DNA of 64,000 bases from Merluccius polli (GCA_030340625.1 JAOPHQ010002005.1:91001-155000); one strand, 5' to 3'. Counted from the first letter of the stretch, positions 11,081 to 22,195 are shown. Notes: generated by a model from the sequence alone, not told the origin. Numbers and translations: made by a program.

Positions 11081-11321
11081 TGTGAACTTCTGTTACATTG
11101 TTTACGTGTACCTACCTTGGGTCGGAATGTTTTGTATTTCAAATCCACTTGAGTCATTTCTTTAACAGGAATGTTATGTGTTTTCTACATCTTTTTTAGT
11201 ACCAGTATGTTCGGGTTCCTGTATTGCTAGAGTACTGTCTTTGAGATGTGATATGATTACGTTGCTGTGTTTCAACAGGTTCCTTGAAATGGGGACATTT
11301 CTATTTGTAGCAGGCGAAGAC

Positions 11322-11644
11322 TGTAACCTTGTAGTTTGCATTATTTGCATTGTTTTAATTTTAATTTGCATTGTACTGTTGGGATTGATTATTTTATTGT
11401 TTGGTACACGTGTTGCGATGACAGGATATTGGTTCCAGCCCGTCTTTTGTTTTGGGGGGGACAGTTGAGTGGGGTGAGCAATTGGAGAGATTGACCGAGC
11501 ACATGAGGTACTGTGTTGCCGTGTTGGTCTTAATTAAAGAAGAGAATAATGGCGACAACTGTATTCATTATTTATTGTAACCCCCATGTTCCCACGATCC
11601 TGGAGTGACCGGAGGACGCTACCTACGCAGAAATAAGGGTTACA
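11322..11644 (+). repeat. 3' LTR of Gypsy element 1
   Basis: A 323-bp copy of the 5' LTR without the MITE. It starts TGTAACC and ends GGTTACA, and is followed by GAGA. Confidence 0.85.
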
Positions 11645-11974
11645 GAGATTTACATGTTTTGTTTTACGACATAGAATACGTCAGTAAATACCCCTAGTGA
11701 ATACTAGTGAATTTTGAAGCTTTTACGTGTCTTAAAAAACTTCTGGCTATTGAATTTACGCTTCAAAAGTCATAAAAGTAGTGTTCATTGGTGAAGATTA
11801 TCTTGCTTAACAAAACGTGTGAGTATCATAAACTTTTGTTAGCCATAGAGCTTATTTTCTGCAATAATGCAACATCCAATGGGAAAACCCCATTGGCTTT
11901 TTGTCGAGGGAACCCAGGGCGACGCTAACTTCCGGGTTGGCCTACAAAAATATGTCATCCCTGCACCACTCTAT

Positions 11975-12345
11975 AAGGTAACGTTAGCCATGTCGTTACT
12001 AAGATCGTCTCTATTTACTAGATTAATAAGGTAACGTTGCCATGTCATTACTAAGGTCGTCTCTATTTACTGGAGTAATAAGGTAACGTTGCCATGTCGT
12101 TACTAAGATCGTCTCTATTTACTGGAGTAATAAGGTAACGTTGCCATGTCGTTACTAAGATCGTCTCTATTTACTGGAGTAATAAGGTAACGTTGCCATG
12201 TCGTTACTAAGATCGTCTCTATTTACTGGAGTAATAAGGTAACGTTGCCATGTCGTTACTAAGATCGTCTATTTACTGGAGTAATAAGGTAACGTTGCCA
12301 TGCCATTACTAAGGTCGTCTCTATTTACTTGAATAATAAGGTAAC
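11975..12345. repeat. minisatellite array, about 51-bp unit (right block)
   Basis: About seven copies of the same unit as at 4996-5175 (core GTCGTTACTAAGATCGTCTC, TAATAAGGTAACGTTGCC). It ends abruptly where the LINE tail begins. Confidence 0.95.
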
Positions 12346-12629
12346 GTCCGCATTCCCTAGTTTAGTTTAGTTTATTTATTTATAGTTTCGTGGACAATCC
12401 CTATCAATTGACTGTAGCAAGGAGATACAGTAAATAAGGCAGCTTTAGCCGAGGTGGCTAATTTCCAGCTGTAGTCCCCGGGCAGATGAGAATAGGCAAC
12501 CTAAAATACAAATATAAATACAGTACAGGTACAATAACATCAGGGCTAAAAATGCAGCATCAAGGCACTCACTAAAACACAACACACCAAAGGTACATAC
12601 AATCACATTATCACATGCAGCACATCACA

Positions 12630-12832
12630 AAGTTCGAACACCGAAGCAGCACATATCACATGCAGCACAACACAGAAGCAGCACAACACAGAAGCAGCAC
12701 ATATCACATGCAGCACAACACAGAAGCAGCACAACACAGAAGCAGCACATATCACATGCAGCACAACACAGAAGCAGCACATATCACAGAAACAGCACAT
12801 ATCACATGCAGCACAATAGCACATAATCACAT
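12630..12832. repeat. tandem repeat in the LINE 3' untranslated region
   Basis: A unit of roughly 30-50 bp built from CACAGAAGCAGCACA and TATCACATGCAGCACAA is repeated four to five times, with a shorter CACAGAAGCAGCACAA sub-unit. Confidence 0.9.
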
Positions 12833-13032
12833 ACAGATGGACTGACAAAAACAGACGAGCAACATCTAAACTACAATCATGTCACATGCAACACAGATGT
12901 CATATCATAGGGGTTAGTGTGTGCAGGTGTAGTTGTCAGCAAGCCAGGTTTTTAAGTGTGCAGTGAAGGTGGAGTATGTATGTATGTCTTTAATCTTGGT
13001 GGGTAGAGAGTTCCAATTCTGAGTAGCTCTGA

Positions 13033-14132
13033 CTACTTTTCCTGAAAGGGACTAACTAGGTCGCCACGTGTAGTGCTTCTGGTAGTTTGCCTGTTACTGT
13101 TACGTTGAGTTATAAGTGAGTTAAGAGGGGGAGGAGCTGTATTGTGCAAGATTTTGTGGACAAGGCAGATGTTCCTGTATTTTATTATATCTTCCCAGCA
13201 TGGAAGTTTATGATTTTTCAGAATGGAACAATGATGGGAGCTGTTCGGTCTCTTATCCAGAACTTTGACAGTTTGCTTATAGAGAGTGGCCAGTGGTTTC
13301 AATGTCGAACTGTTTGTTTGTCCCCAGCTTGTGAGACAATATGTTAAATGTGGCATGATCATGGCATTCATATATAACAAGGCAGCATGTAGAGTCATAG
13401 TGTTCCGTATGTATCTGAAATTAGCTAAGCTGAACTTTACTCTTTTAGCCACCTTTTTAATATGTGCTTTAAAAGTCAAATTTGAATCAATAATGATTCC
13501 CAGATATTTGACTTCTGGCACAATGGTGATGTTTTGGTCTGAAATTTTGACTTCTGGTACAATATTGCATTGTCTTTTTGTGAAAAACATTGCCACTGTT
13601 TTTTTGACGTTTAGTTGAAGGGATGAACAGCTTAGCCAGTTGGTGATATGCTCCAGAGCGGAATTTAGTCAGCCGCCATTTTCTTTGTCTTGGCATGCAC
13701 ATACATGACTGTATCATCTGCATATAACTGTGTCTCCACATCAGGACATACAGATGGTAGATCATTGATATACAGTGAAAACAGGAGCGGGCCAAGTATT
13801 GACCCTTGTGGTACTCCAGTACACAAGTCAAGAGATGCAGATACATGTTGATGTATTCCAGTCAAATATGTTTTGATCCAACTGATTGCTAGTGAGGAGA
13901 AATTAAAGGTGGATAGTTTGGCAAGAAGTACCTTGTGGTTCACAGTGTCAAATGCTTTATGCAGGTCTAAGAACACTGCACCAACAGTACCTCCTTTGTC
14001 GACCCTTTCTCTGACTTTCTCAAGGCAGTTGGCTGTTTCGGTGGAGTAATTAGCCCTAAAGCCAAATTGCATAGGATGCAGATTGAATGGACTGTTCTTC
14101 AGGAATGAAACAAGCTCTGCTCTGATACCCAT
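13033..14132 (-). pseudogene. LINE reverse transcriptase core and C-terminal domain
   Basis: The segment 14132-13665 codes for the RT palm: QFGFRANYSTETANC, FLDLHKAFDTVNH (first catalytic Asp), GVPQGSILGPLLFSLYINDL and the YADD box. The C-terminal part at 13596-13033 (VKYLGIIIDSNLTFKAHIKK) is in another frame, so one or more frameshifts lie around 13600-13670. The enzyme would prime reverse transcription at a nicked target. Confidence 0.85.
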
Positions 14133-15007
14133 TTCTCAGCAACCTTAGATGTCACAGGTAAAATACTGATCGGGCGGTAGTTAGTAATGTTCTGAGGATC
14201 ATCTGACTTGAAGATATGAGACACAATTGCAGTTTTCCAAGCATTTGGGAAATGTCCCTGTAACACTGATAGGTTAACAATTTGTGTGATTGGGCAAACC
14301 AGGGATTTAAGGGAGTCAATAATAGCAGAGGTTTTTGACTCAGAGATGGGTAGAATGCAGAAAGATGTTTTAGTTTCATCAACTTCAGCAAAGTGGACCG
14401 TAGGTAGAGGAAAGCTTTGTGCAATCTCATCCACAGAACTTATGAAGTATTTGTTAAATGCTGTTGCAACTTGCACTGGGTCTTGCACCAACTGGCCATT
14501 CTGTTCCAGCACCAGATCTTTCTTAGGCCTATGATTGATTCCCATTAAGTTTTTAATTTGTTCCCAAATCAGTTTAGTGTTGCCTTTTGTCTTATCAATA
14601 ATTGTTATGAAGAAGTTAGCTTTGGCTTTTCTAATCGTTTTTGTAACTTTGTTACGCAGTGAGGTGAAGCGGTACCTATCACTAGTTAATTTAGTTTTTA
14701 AGGCTCTTTTTAGTGCACCATCTCTTTCCTTCATGAGATTGAATATGTCGTCATTAAACCAGGGAAGTGTATTGTTTTTGACTTTCTTTCTGCTCTTCAC
14801 TTTTCTACTGAACTCCTCAACCAGATTTTGTAGTTCAGTTGAAAACAGTTTGCAGTCTGCTTCCACATTATTCCCAGTTAGCATATTTTCCCAATCAGTC
14901 TGTTGCACTGCTCTTTCAAAATTTACTAATTCGTTTTTCGGTTTCTTCAAGAGTCCTGTGGATTTGTTAGAGCCATGAAAGCGCTTTTTTGTGAGTTTTC
15001 TGGACAT
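14099..15007 (-). pseudogene. LINE N-terminal RT region
   Basis: A 302-codon frame covering the linker after the endonuclease (WFNDDIFNLMKERDGALKRA, a typical Jockey/L2 linker) and the first RT blocks (PNAWKTAIVSHIFK, NYRPISILP). It is in the same frame as the upstream endonuclease ORF but loses frame near 14135 before the palm motifs. Confidence 0.85.
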
Positions 15008-15085
15008 TAATATTCAATTATGGTCAGATAGTCCCGTAAATAGATTATATGTTTTAACGACTCTCTCGGGCTTGTTACTGAATAT

Positions 15086-15597
15086 TCAATCAATTTGTGT
15101 CTGGGAGGAGGTAGTTATTCTGGTTGGTCCTACAGTCAGTTGTGCAAAATCCAGACTATCTGTAATCTGTTTGAGAGCTCTCCTGTTTGTCTTGTCCAGC
15201 CAGTTACAGTTCAGGTCACCAAGTAATATAACCTCTGTTTTGGGGTCAAATACTTTCAGCAGTTTTTTAAGTGTGGCGTAGAAGTCATTGTTGGAGGATG
15301 GTGGGCGATATACAACAATTAGTTTAAAAGACATTTCAGGAGAGAGCATTATGTTCAGTCCAAGACCTTCTATATCAACATTAAATGGCCAGCATATTTG
15401 ATTGCAGTTGAAGTGTTCTTTAATGTATATCATGACCCCACCCCCTCTGCCAATAGATCTGTCCTGTCTAAAGATTTTGTAGCCAGGGATATTGAACACT
15501 GCAGATGGAGAGTTATTATGCAACCATGTTTCCGTCAGGCAAAGAAAATCTAAGTTACAGTTGTGGAGAAGATGATGGACTTGGTCAGCCTTAGGGG
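15086..15597 (-). pseudogene. LINE AP-type endonuclease domain
   Basis: Minus-strand coding from about 15597 down to a TGA at 15086-15088. Motifs of the exonuclease/endonuclease/phosphatase fold are visible: LDFLCLTETWLH (catalytic Glu), GGGVMIYIKEHF, LIVVYRPPSSNN and ILLGDLNCNW (catalytic Asp and Asn). The final SDHN motif lies beyond the TGA in the same frame. The open frame extends upstream to 15859, but the first strand of the domain (usually with an N-A/I-R-S motif) is missing. Confidence 0.85.
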
Positions 15598-15611
15598 CAG
15601 GGGCGGATCTA
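15598..15611. other. hAT-like terminus abutting the LINE
   Basis: CAGGGGCGGATCTA begins exactly where LINE homology ends. The same 14 bases, inverted, end at 16883. Confidence 0.5.
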
Positions 15612-16415
15612 TGGGTGGGCCTAAAGTACTCGTTCCCCATGACTACCGTAGTCTCCCCTTCGCTCCGCACGCCCACCGGTGGTCGGCCCCGGTCCACGAC
15701 GCATCCCTCGCCCATATCCACATCCCTCAGAGCACCGGGCCTCCGCTCTCCCACACCGACTGAGCCATCACCCGGTTGACGCACCTCCAGCAGCCCCTCC
15801 ACGTCACTCGGACCGTAGACGCGAGACAGCAAGTTAGGTTGGTGGAGTAATTCAATCACTGTGCTTTCACTGTAATTACCACATAATTACACATTTCGTG
15901 TAATCGGTCCGGGGCACTGGTGTACGTCTCCAGACAGCAACATAGGTAGAGTGTGATGATGATCAGATGATCATTTTGGCGTTTGCCTCGGGCTTCACTG
16001 CTTCACACACGATGGTGTTGGACGGCAGCGGAAACGATGAATCTCATGTTAACTGACATTAGGCATTAGTCAGACCCATATATTTCTCCGGTCATTTGCT
16101 GTTTGTTTACAGGCACCCACAAAGTAGTGCGAGGTAAAAGTTATACTTTTGAGACAGAATTACCCCAAAATATGAATCAACACCGTTATATTTTTATTGA
16201 TTCGCACGTGGCCATGGTATAAGCGGGGTAATAATGCACGACGCGGGACTACGGGTTTGCCTCCTGATCCTGAAGAGGGCAGCACTGTGGTGGCACCCCT
16301 TGCGATCGTTGTAAACTACAGTAAGACAACAGCAGCAGCGCTCTCTGGGTTTTGTAGCCGTTTGGGGAAGTTCAATTGAGGGAAATGTTTAGTCACGAAA
16401 ACTTTTCAGAGACAA
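15612..16415. other. GC-rich segment and 5' flank of the zinc-finger pseudogene
   Basis: 15640-15830 is GC-rich and open on the minus strand in frame with the LINE endonuclease, but I see no domain in it. 16200-16380 holds a stretch around GGTATAAGCGGGGTAATAA. No gene can be supported. Confidence 0.35.
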
Positions 16416-16734
16416 ATGTCCACTGTTATGGAGGTTTTAGTGGACGCCGCGGTGTCTGAAATGAGCAGACTTCTGGACGAGTGTTCATCTCCAACTTCCC
16501 ATAAGGATGCCGTTAAAGAGGAGAGCCGTGACGTGACGGAGGAAGGGATGCACTTCACCAACCCCTCCACGGTAGAGACATACGTTGAGCGAGAGAGAGA
16601 TAAAGAGACCTCTCTATATATGTATTTAATATTCATTCATTTCCAAAAATGGTTTGTAATTCCATGCATGCGGTACAATTGGCAAAGTAGTGCTTGGACG
16701 ATATATATCCCGGTCATTTAATATCTCGATAACG

Positions 16735-16883
16735 ACAGGCCCGGTTCCAGAACAGAATGCCTTGGGGTGCATCTGAGATTACAAGGGGTGCACCCACTAG
16801 CGCGGGAAGGGGGGGGCTGCGGGGGCTGCTTTTTTTTAGGGTGGCACTTGCCACCCCATGCCACCCCGGTAGATCCGCCCCTG
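16735..16883. mobile_element. probable short hAT-like insertion
   Basis: The right end CCGGTAGATCCGCCCCTG is a typical fish hAT terminus; the left end CAGGCCCGGTTCCAG at about 16735 is only loosely complementary. The interior holds GGGTGGCACTTGCCACCCC, a short palindrome. No clear 8-bp duplication was seen. It lies in the intron of the zinc-finger pseudogene. Confidence 0.5.
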
Positions 16884-17355
16884 GGTGTTGTAGAGGGCAT
16901 GTGTTGGTCAAATCAAATCAAACTTAAATATAGCACATTTCATACATCTCTTCATGGGAAATAATAATGTTAGAGCAGCTGTATGTCATTTGTCTATCTT
17001 CTAAATCAAATGTATTAATCTGTCTTCTTAATCTATGGTTCATTTGTTTCTTTATTGTAGTTTGTTTTATTATTATTATTTCCAACCACATCTGTAGATT
17101 AGGACAATTATCTGACCTGATGAATCAAATTCTACAATGTTCCATCTAAATCAATCATAACTGCACCCCAACAACAGTTTTATGAGCTTTGATTGACACC
17201 CAATCATAAAGCTTAATATTGACCTGTTTGTTCTCTGTAGCTAACAATGATGTCACACCAGAGGATGACATCGCTGGACCACAACCTTTACCTGATGTGA
17301 CACACCCCTAGGTGATGTCACCGGTGCCGGTGGTCCCAGGACACAGCGCTGATGT

Positions 17356-17402
<47 letters not shown>
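17356..17402. repeat. (GAT)n microsatellite
   Basis: About 15 GAT triplets, read as Asp in the zinc-finger frame. Confidence 0.95.
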
Positions 17403-17999
17403 TGGCACCTGTCGGCCGCTTCGCTGTGTGCCCACCGGGTGGTCCACCTGCAGGGATGGCATGGTGGTGCTGCGTGGAGCTGGACCTAGGCTGCAGCGAT
17501 GCTGGCGTGCTACGCCACCACCTGCGGCGGAAGCACGCCGGGGAGAAGGAGTTTGTGTGCGAGGTGTGCAGCAAGGGCTGCAGCCACCGCAGCGCCCTGA
17601 AGCACCACATGCTGACTCACACGTGTGGCAAGCACTGCGGCCACACCAGCGTGCTCCAGAACCACACGTGGGTCCACGTGGGGCAGAAGCCCAGGAAGAG
17701 GCCTGTGTGTGACGTGTGCGGCAAGTGAGTACTGGGGCTGCGCTGAGAGGCAAAAGGTTGGGGAACCTCTTGCCTGCGGCCGGAGGTTTATGGCAGCAGC
17801 CCGGACCCTCAAGGTCCACCGACAGAAGCACACGGGTGACCCCCTCCTGAGCTGGGCCATGCCCCGGCCCAGCTCAGGAGGCACCTGCTGGAGGAGCCCG
17901 TGCCAGTGCAGAGAGATGATACCGAAGAAGATGGATAAGAAGAATTCATTTGAAAGCATGACCCAAAAAATACATCACATGTAACACAGAGCGAATGCA

Positions 18000-18960
18000 G
18001 TAGGACTGTATATTTTTGCTGCTTCGTGTCAATTTTGGACACGAAAATTTGATTACAAGTCTGTCCCAACATGGCCGTGTGCTTTTGGGCTATACTGTGA
18101 TCAGGATTCATCATAATTCATTCAGAATAAATTCATGACATGGATGAATGTAACAAGTCAAACTTCTTTTTTTTTTTTAACTCTTATTAGTAGTAACTAT
18201 CATTTACACAAATGTGTAAATGTGGATTGAATTAATTCAATATTTTATGAAGGTTTTGATGCAGACAGTACAAATATTGCTTTGTCTACAAGGTCATTAT
18301 TCAAGCCATGAAGGCCAAACGGAATCTAGTGGTATTGACAATCGTGATTTGAGGCATATGACGATATCTGACTGAAACGCTAGCGGCAGCCGTAATATCA
18401 ATATCTGTGCCTTGAGTTACACTAATTGTTATTTTCTATATGTTAATGAAATAGGAAAACACCAAAACATGAAACATCTGGTATAACTGCTGATTTGAAC
18501 ACACGTTTATACAGTTGTATGATTTATTTTATCACACCATCACACTATAGCCCCAGGCTATAAAAACAATTGACTAATAGGCCTACAGCCAATCAGGTTG
18601 CAGAAGTTGTGCTTTTTTTATGAAACAATGATCCAAAACATCCACATACAATGGCATATATTGATATATTTCCAACAGAACAGAAATATGAAGTACAGTA
18701 TGTGTGTTCATATAAAACCATTAGAGAATTCATGCAGAGCCTAACATGCCTTGTGAGGAATAGTCTGTTTAATACATCAATTGGCATTATTAAAAGCACA
18801 CAGTAGGCCTAATGTAATAAGGGAAAGGCCGGCTCATATTTTCAAAATATGTCGATTGCAGTGGCATTGGATAGACTGTCGATCGGAAAAACTCCCCGCC
18901 AATCAGATTTCATGCCGTAGTTAGTACAATATATTATATATTATTACTATACTATTGCGT
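18000..18960. other. noncoding AT-rich stretch
   Basis: No gene, structured repeat or element end recognised between the zinc-finger pseudogene and the CTTT array. Confidence 0.45.
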
Positions 18961-19109
<149 letters not shown>

Positions 19110-19504
19110 GAAATAAATATTGCATTGTAAATATGTCACTTGTTGACGTATTTATTGCTTTCGAAAACCCAACCGTTGCTTGCGGTATAACTTAATTGAA
19201 GTCCTTTACTGGTGGCTGTAACCTGTTCCAGGTATGGCATTACCAACTACAGAAAAGATGCCAGCAGGAACGCATTAAGGAGGAGAGTCCACCCATCGTA
19301 TTTGTATGAGCAGCCTAATAGACCTAAGTTACAATACAAGGCAACATATGCCAAATGGCACAGCTCATTCAGTACAGACGAAAATGACAACGATTACAAA
19401 AGGCTATAGGAACGACAGATCATAAGAACTGAAGCATTTCAAATGAAGAACAGTAAATTGGCCCCGGAGAGCTGGGCCTGCCTCGGGTCAGTGTGTTCAG
19501 TCTG

Positions 19505-19517
19505 CCACTAGATGGCG
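19505..19517 (+). promoter_or_regulatory. CTCF-like core motif
   Basis: CCACTAGATGGCG fits the vertebrate CTCF core (CCASYAGRKGGCR) at every position, in an otherwise unremarkable stretch. Occupancy cannot be judged from sequence. Confidence 0.4.
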
Positions 19518-19670
19518 AACAAGAGCCATAACCTGCACATAACCATAACCCTAAACACAGACCGTATTAGCTGAAGAAAAGTATATTCCACACATGAGGA
19601 ATTCAGCCTGTGTCCTTATGTAACTTGTAAGTGCTTTTCTTTGACTATATATTTTCGTAAATTCTTACAT

Positions 19671-19671
<1 letters not shown>

Positions 19672-19712
<41 letters not shown>

Positions 19713-19873
19713 GCTGGGAGGTTGAGAGGAAAGTTATAGGTTCATTCCTCCCTTTTTGATCAAGTAGCTCTGTATTTATTTTTTAGAACTAACTTTTCTC
19801 CTGCAGGTATTTAAACACAGAGCGATCGACAATAAGCAACAAGCAGAAAAATACACGTTCTCTGGAAATCTGT

Positions 19874-19924
<51 letters not shown>

Positions 19925-20002
19925 TACACATGCTGTTGTTCATATGATTCCATAACAATCCCTATAGTGTCCACTCTGGCCAATCACTGCTCATGCTCTG
20001 CT

Positions 20003-20035
<33 letters not shown>

Positions 20036-20362
20036 CCATGACACAACCCCCATGCTACACTAAGCATGGCAGCCACCTACCTAATACCAGTTTATTGCAT
20101 TTAGTCTAACCTTTAGGCCCGCAGTGATAATGCTATGAAGAATGTGGTGTTTTTAAAGGGATTAGACTCACAATGACACAGCCGTTTAAATGGTCTGTAC
20201 AAGACCTACGTTCACCCTGGGCAAGGCCGTACCAGAATTTAAGTTTAATCAGCCATTTAGTCTGCAATTTCTTTCATATTTATTCCTTAAATTGTGGCTA
20301 AACTAAATGTGCATACACACACACACACACACACACAAATGCGCGCGCACACACACACACAC
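19672..20362. repeat. cluster of (CA)n microsatellites
   Basis: CA runs at 19672-19706, 19877-19921, 20007-20033, 20315-20337 and 20349-20361, separated by unique sequence. Confidence 0.93.
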
Positions 20363-20859
20363 CATGTTGAACTTGAACTCAGGTTCCGTGTCCTTCAGGT
20401 GCGATGGTGACTTTAAATGTATTGACCTGAACCGTGGATGCAACACCCGGATGCAGAGCAGTACACCGACTCACAAACAATTGGCCGGGATACAATCGAA
20501 TGAATGCAGAAGATAATCATTGCAAGGCAAACCAAAGCATTTTGCCATGAAATCCATAATGACATCCATATTGTCTGCTTCATGAGCTCATAAAGAAGCT
20601 GCATAGAGAGTGCACAATCATAATCTTCTGCTCGCATCTCTCAAACCATCAAGTTGGGGCTCGACAGGGTAAGATTGAGGTCAGGTTAAAATGAGGTTAT
20701 TTCTATAATGGCTCTTTTCCAACATGCTTAAGGTCGTATAACAAAGAACAGCCAAGTAGAATTACTGCATTACTGACTCTTTGTTCTCCATACACATCTG
20801 TGTGCATATTTGTACAATGAAAATGTATATGTTACCTTTAATTGTACCTGCATTGTACT

Positions 20860-21120
20860 TTATTGTACTCTGCTATACTCTGCTGCATTGTACTCTACTG
20901 CATACTTATACTTTCATTGCTTGTGTGCTTGACTTCTCTGTTTGCGTTCTGGTTAATTTTATTGTTTTTATATTTTAATATTGTTATATTGTTATTTCCT
21001 GTTAGCTTTTTATCTTATATCTGTTTTTCTTCAATGTTTGCATTGTACAGCACCTTGTATATCTGGTTTTGAAAGGCGCTTTAAGAATAAAATGTACTCA
21101 CTTTACTTCCTTACTTACTG
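20860..21120 (+). mobile_element. 3' end of an L2-like LINE or derived SINE
   Basis: A T-rich 3' untranslated-type segment ends in GTACAGCACCTTGTATATC, GAAAGGCGCTTTAAGAATAA and a short ACTTACTT-like tail, the form of teleost L2-type 3' ends. Confidence 0.55.
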
Positions 21121-21418
21121 TATTGTAGTGTAATGTAATGTATTCCAAACTGCATTGTACAAATCTAAAACGGTGTCAACAGCATTTCGCAGAGGCTGAC
21201 TGGCCTTCAGCTAAGACTGTACTTCCGATGTGTCACATGTCCAGTGGCTGGCTGGCTCTGCGGCACAGTTTGGCTGCGATCAATAAGAGTCCAGTTTCAA
21301 GGGTCACTACTCTAATAGGTAGATTCCTGGACTGCAGGACTCCACCACAGAGTGGAGGACAGCTGGGGAACACCGAGGCACTGATCATAATGCAGCAGGT
21401 AGGTTATAGCTACAATAA

Positions 21419-21475
21419 GGATGGATGGATGAATGGATGGATGAATGGATGGATGGATGGATAGATGGATGGATG
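21419..21475. repeat. (GGAT)n array, left part
   Basis: GGATGGAT/GAATGGAT repeats that continue beyond the MITE at 21922. Confidence 0.92.
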
Positions 21476-21921
21476 CATGGGTGCAGATCCCGGGGGGGAC
21501 GGGTGGGGGGGGACATGTCCCCCCCAATTTCTGAAAAACATGAATTGTCCCCGCCAATAAAAATACCCTAAATTATTCATATTGATTAGTCATGCATAAA
21601 GTAGTCCCATACACTGGAAGATGGTGAGAAGTATTGGGGATCTGGGAGGGTTGGAGGGAGGTGAAAGATAAGAACATGAGTAGACATTATATGCCCGAGA
21701 CCCTTTAAATTATGATCTACTAATATAACAGTTAAGTAAGCAGTGATACGCGCTGTTGGCTCTTTAGGACAAATAAACAAGAAAGGTAAGCACAACAAAT
21801 GATTCCCTGTGCAGTAATACTTTTGGAATGATATGGCGGCATGGTATGAGTTGCATACGGGCAAAAAAACCTAAAACACTTTTGTGTGCCCCCCAATCCT
21901 GACATCGGATCTGCACCCCTG
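21476..21921. mobile_element. hAT-type MITE inserted in the GGAT array
   Basis: Inverted ends CATGGGTGCAGATCC and (reverse complement of the right end) CAGGGGTGCAGATCC. GATGGATG flanks both ends, an 8-bp match, though the surrounding array makes that weak evidence alone. The interior is noncoding. Confidence 0.75.
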
Positions 21922-22195
21922 GATGGATGAATGGAAGGATGGATGTGTATGGATGGATGTGTATGGATGGATGTGTATGGATGGATGGATGGATGGATGT
22001 GTATGGATGGATGTGTATGGATGGATGGATGGATGTGTATGGATGGATGTGTATGGATGAATGTGTATGGATGGATGTGTATGGGTGGATGGATGTGTAT
22101 GATGGATGGATGTGTATGGGTGGATGTGTATGGGTGGATGGATGGATGTGTATGGATGGATGTGTATGGATGGATGTGTATGGGTGGATGGATAG
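21922..22195. repeat. minisatellite of GGATGGATGTGTAT units
   Basis: Tandem 10-22 bp units mixing GGATGGAT and GTGTATGG. It is open in several frames only because the unit lacks stops. Confidence 0.95.

Larger units (their letters stand above)
5948..11644 (+). mobile_element. decayed Ty3/Gypsy LTR retrotransposon (element 1)
   Basis: Two related LTRs flank gag-like and pol-like frames in the order gag, RT, RNase H, integrase. Terminal TGTAACC/GGTTACA are perfect inverted repeats. GAGA flanks the element on both sides (5944-5947 and 11645-11648), a plausible 4-bp target duplication. The coding region has two in-frame stops, frameshifts and a deletion that removed the gag zinc knuckle and protease active site, so it is inactive. 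There is no envelope-like gene. Confidence 0.85.
5812..11975. mobile_element. old DNA element split by a Gypsy insertion
   Basis: Sequence at about 5815-5890 (CCTAAAACCCGGAAGT, then GGTTCCCTCG, then CAATGGG) is matched in inverted order at about 11870-11950 (CAATGGG, CGAGGGAACCC, ACTTCCGGGTT). The minisatellite continues outside both ends. This looks like a DNA transposon with diverged inverted ends into which the LTR element at 5948-11644 inserted. The boundaries are approximate. Confidence 0.5.
12358..15597 (-). mobile_element. L2/Jockey-type non-LTR retrotransposon (LINE), inactive
   Basis: On the minus strand it reads endonuclease, reverse transcriptase, C-terminal domain, long 3' untranslated region, then a short tail of TAAAC/TAAACTA repeats at about 12358-12385. 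Such microsatellite-like tails instead of poly(A) are common in L2/CR1/Rex-type fish LINEs. The coding region has an in-frame stop and at least two frameshifts. Upstream (above 15597) the LINE sequence meets a hAT-like terminus. Family assignment within the Jockey superfamily is tentative. Confidence 0.85.
16416..17984 (+). pseudogene. C2H2 zinc-finger gene, degraded
   Basis: A first exon at 16416-about 16600 codes for MSTVMEVLVDAAVSEMSRLL, an N-terminal leader typical of teleost C2H2 zinc-finger genes. A splice acceptor (TTCTCTGTAG) ends at 17240, and the second exon continues NNDVTPEDDIAGPQPLPDV until a TAG at 17309-17311. Beyond it the frame holds a GAT-expanded acidic tract and then fingers. 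The finger near 17557-17625 (CEVC, twelve residues, HHMLTH) is complete. The one before it has irregular cysteine spacing, the next lacks its first cysteine pair, and the last is split: CDVCGK ends in TGA at 17726, and its second half (RRFMAAARTLKVHRQKH) resumes in another frame after about 55 bp. Such proteins bind DNA in the nucleus. With a stop and a frameshift this copy is dead. Confidence 0.7.

Noticed and set aside
4996..12345. CRISPR-like array from the 50-bp repeats
   Set aside because: The units are contiguous with no unique spacers, and the genome is eukaryotic; it is a minisatellite.
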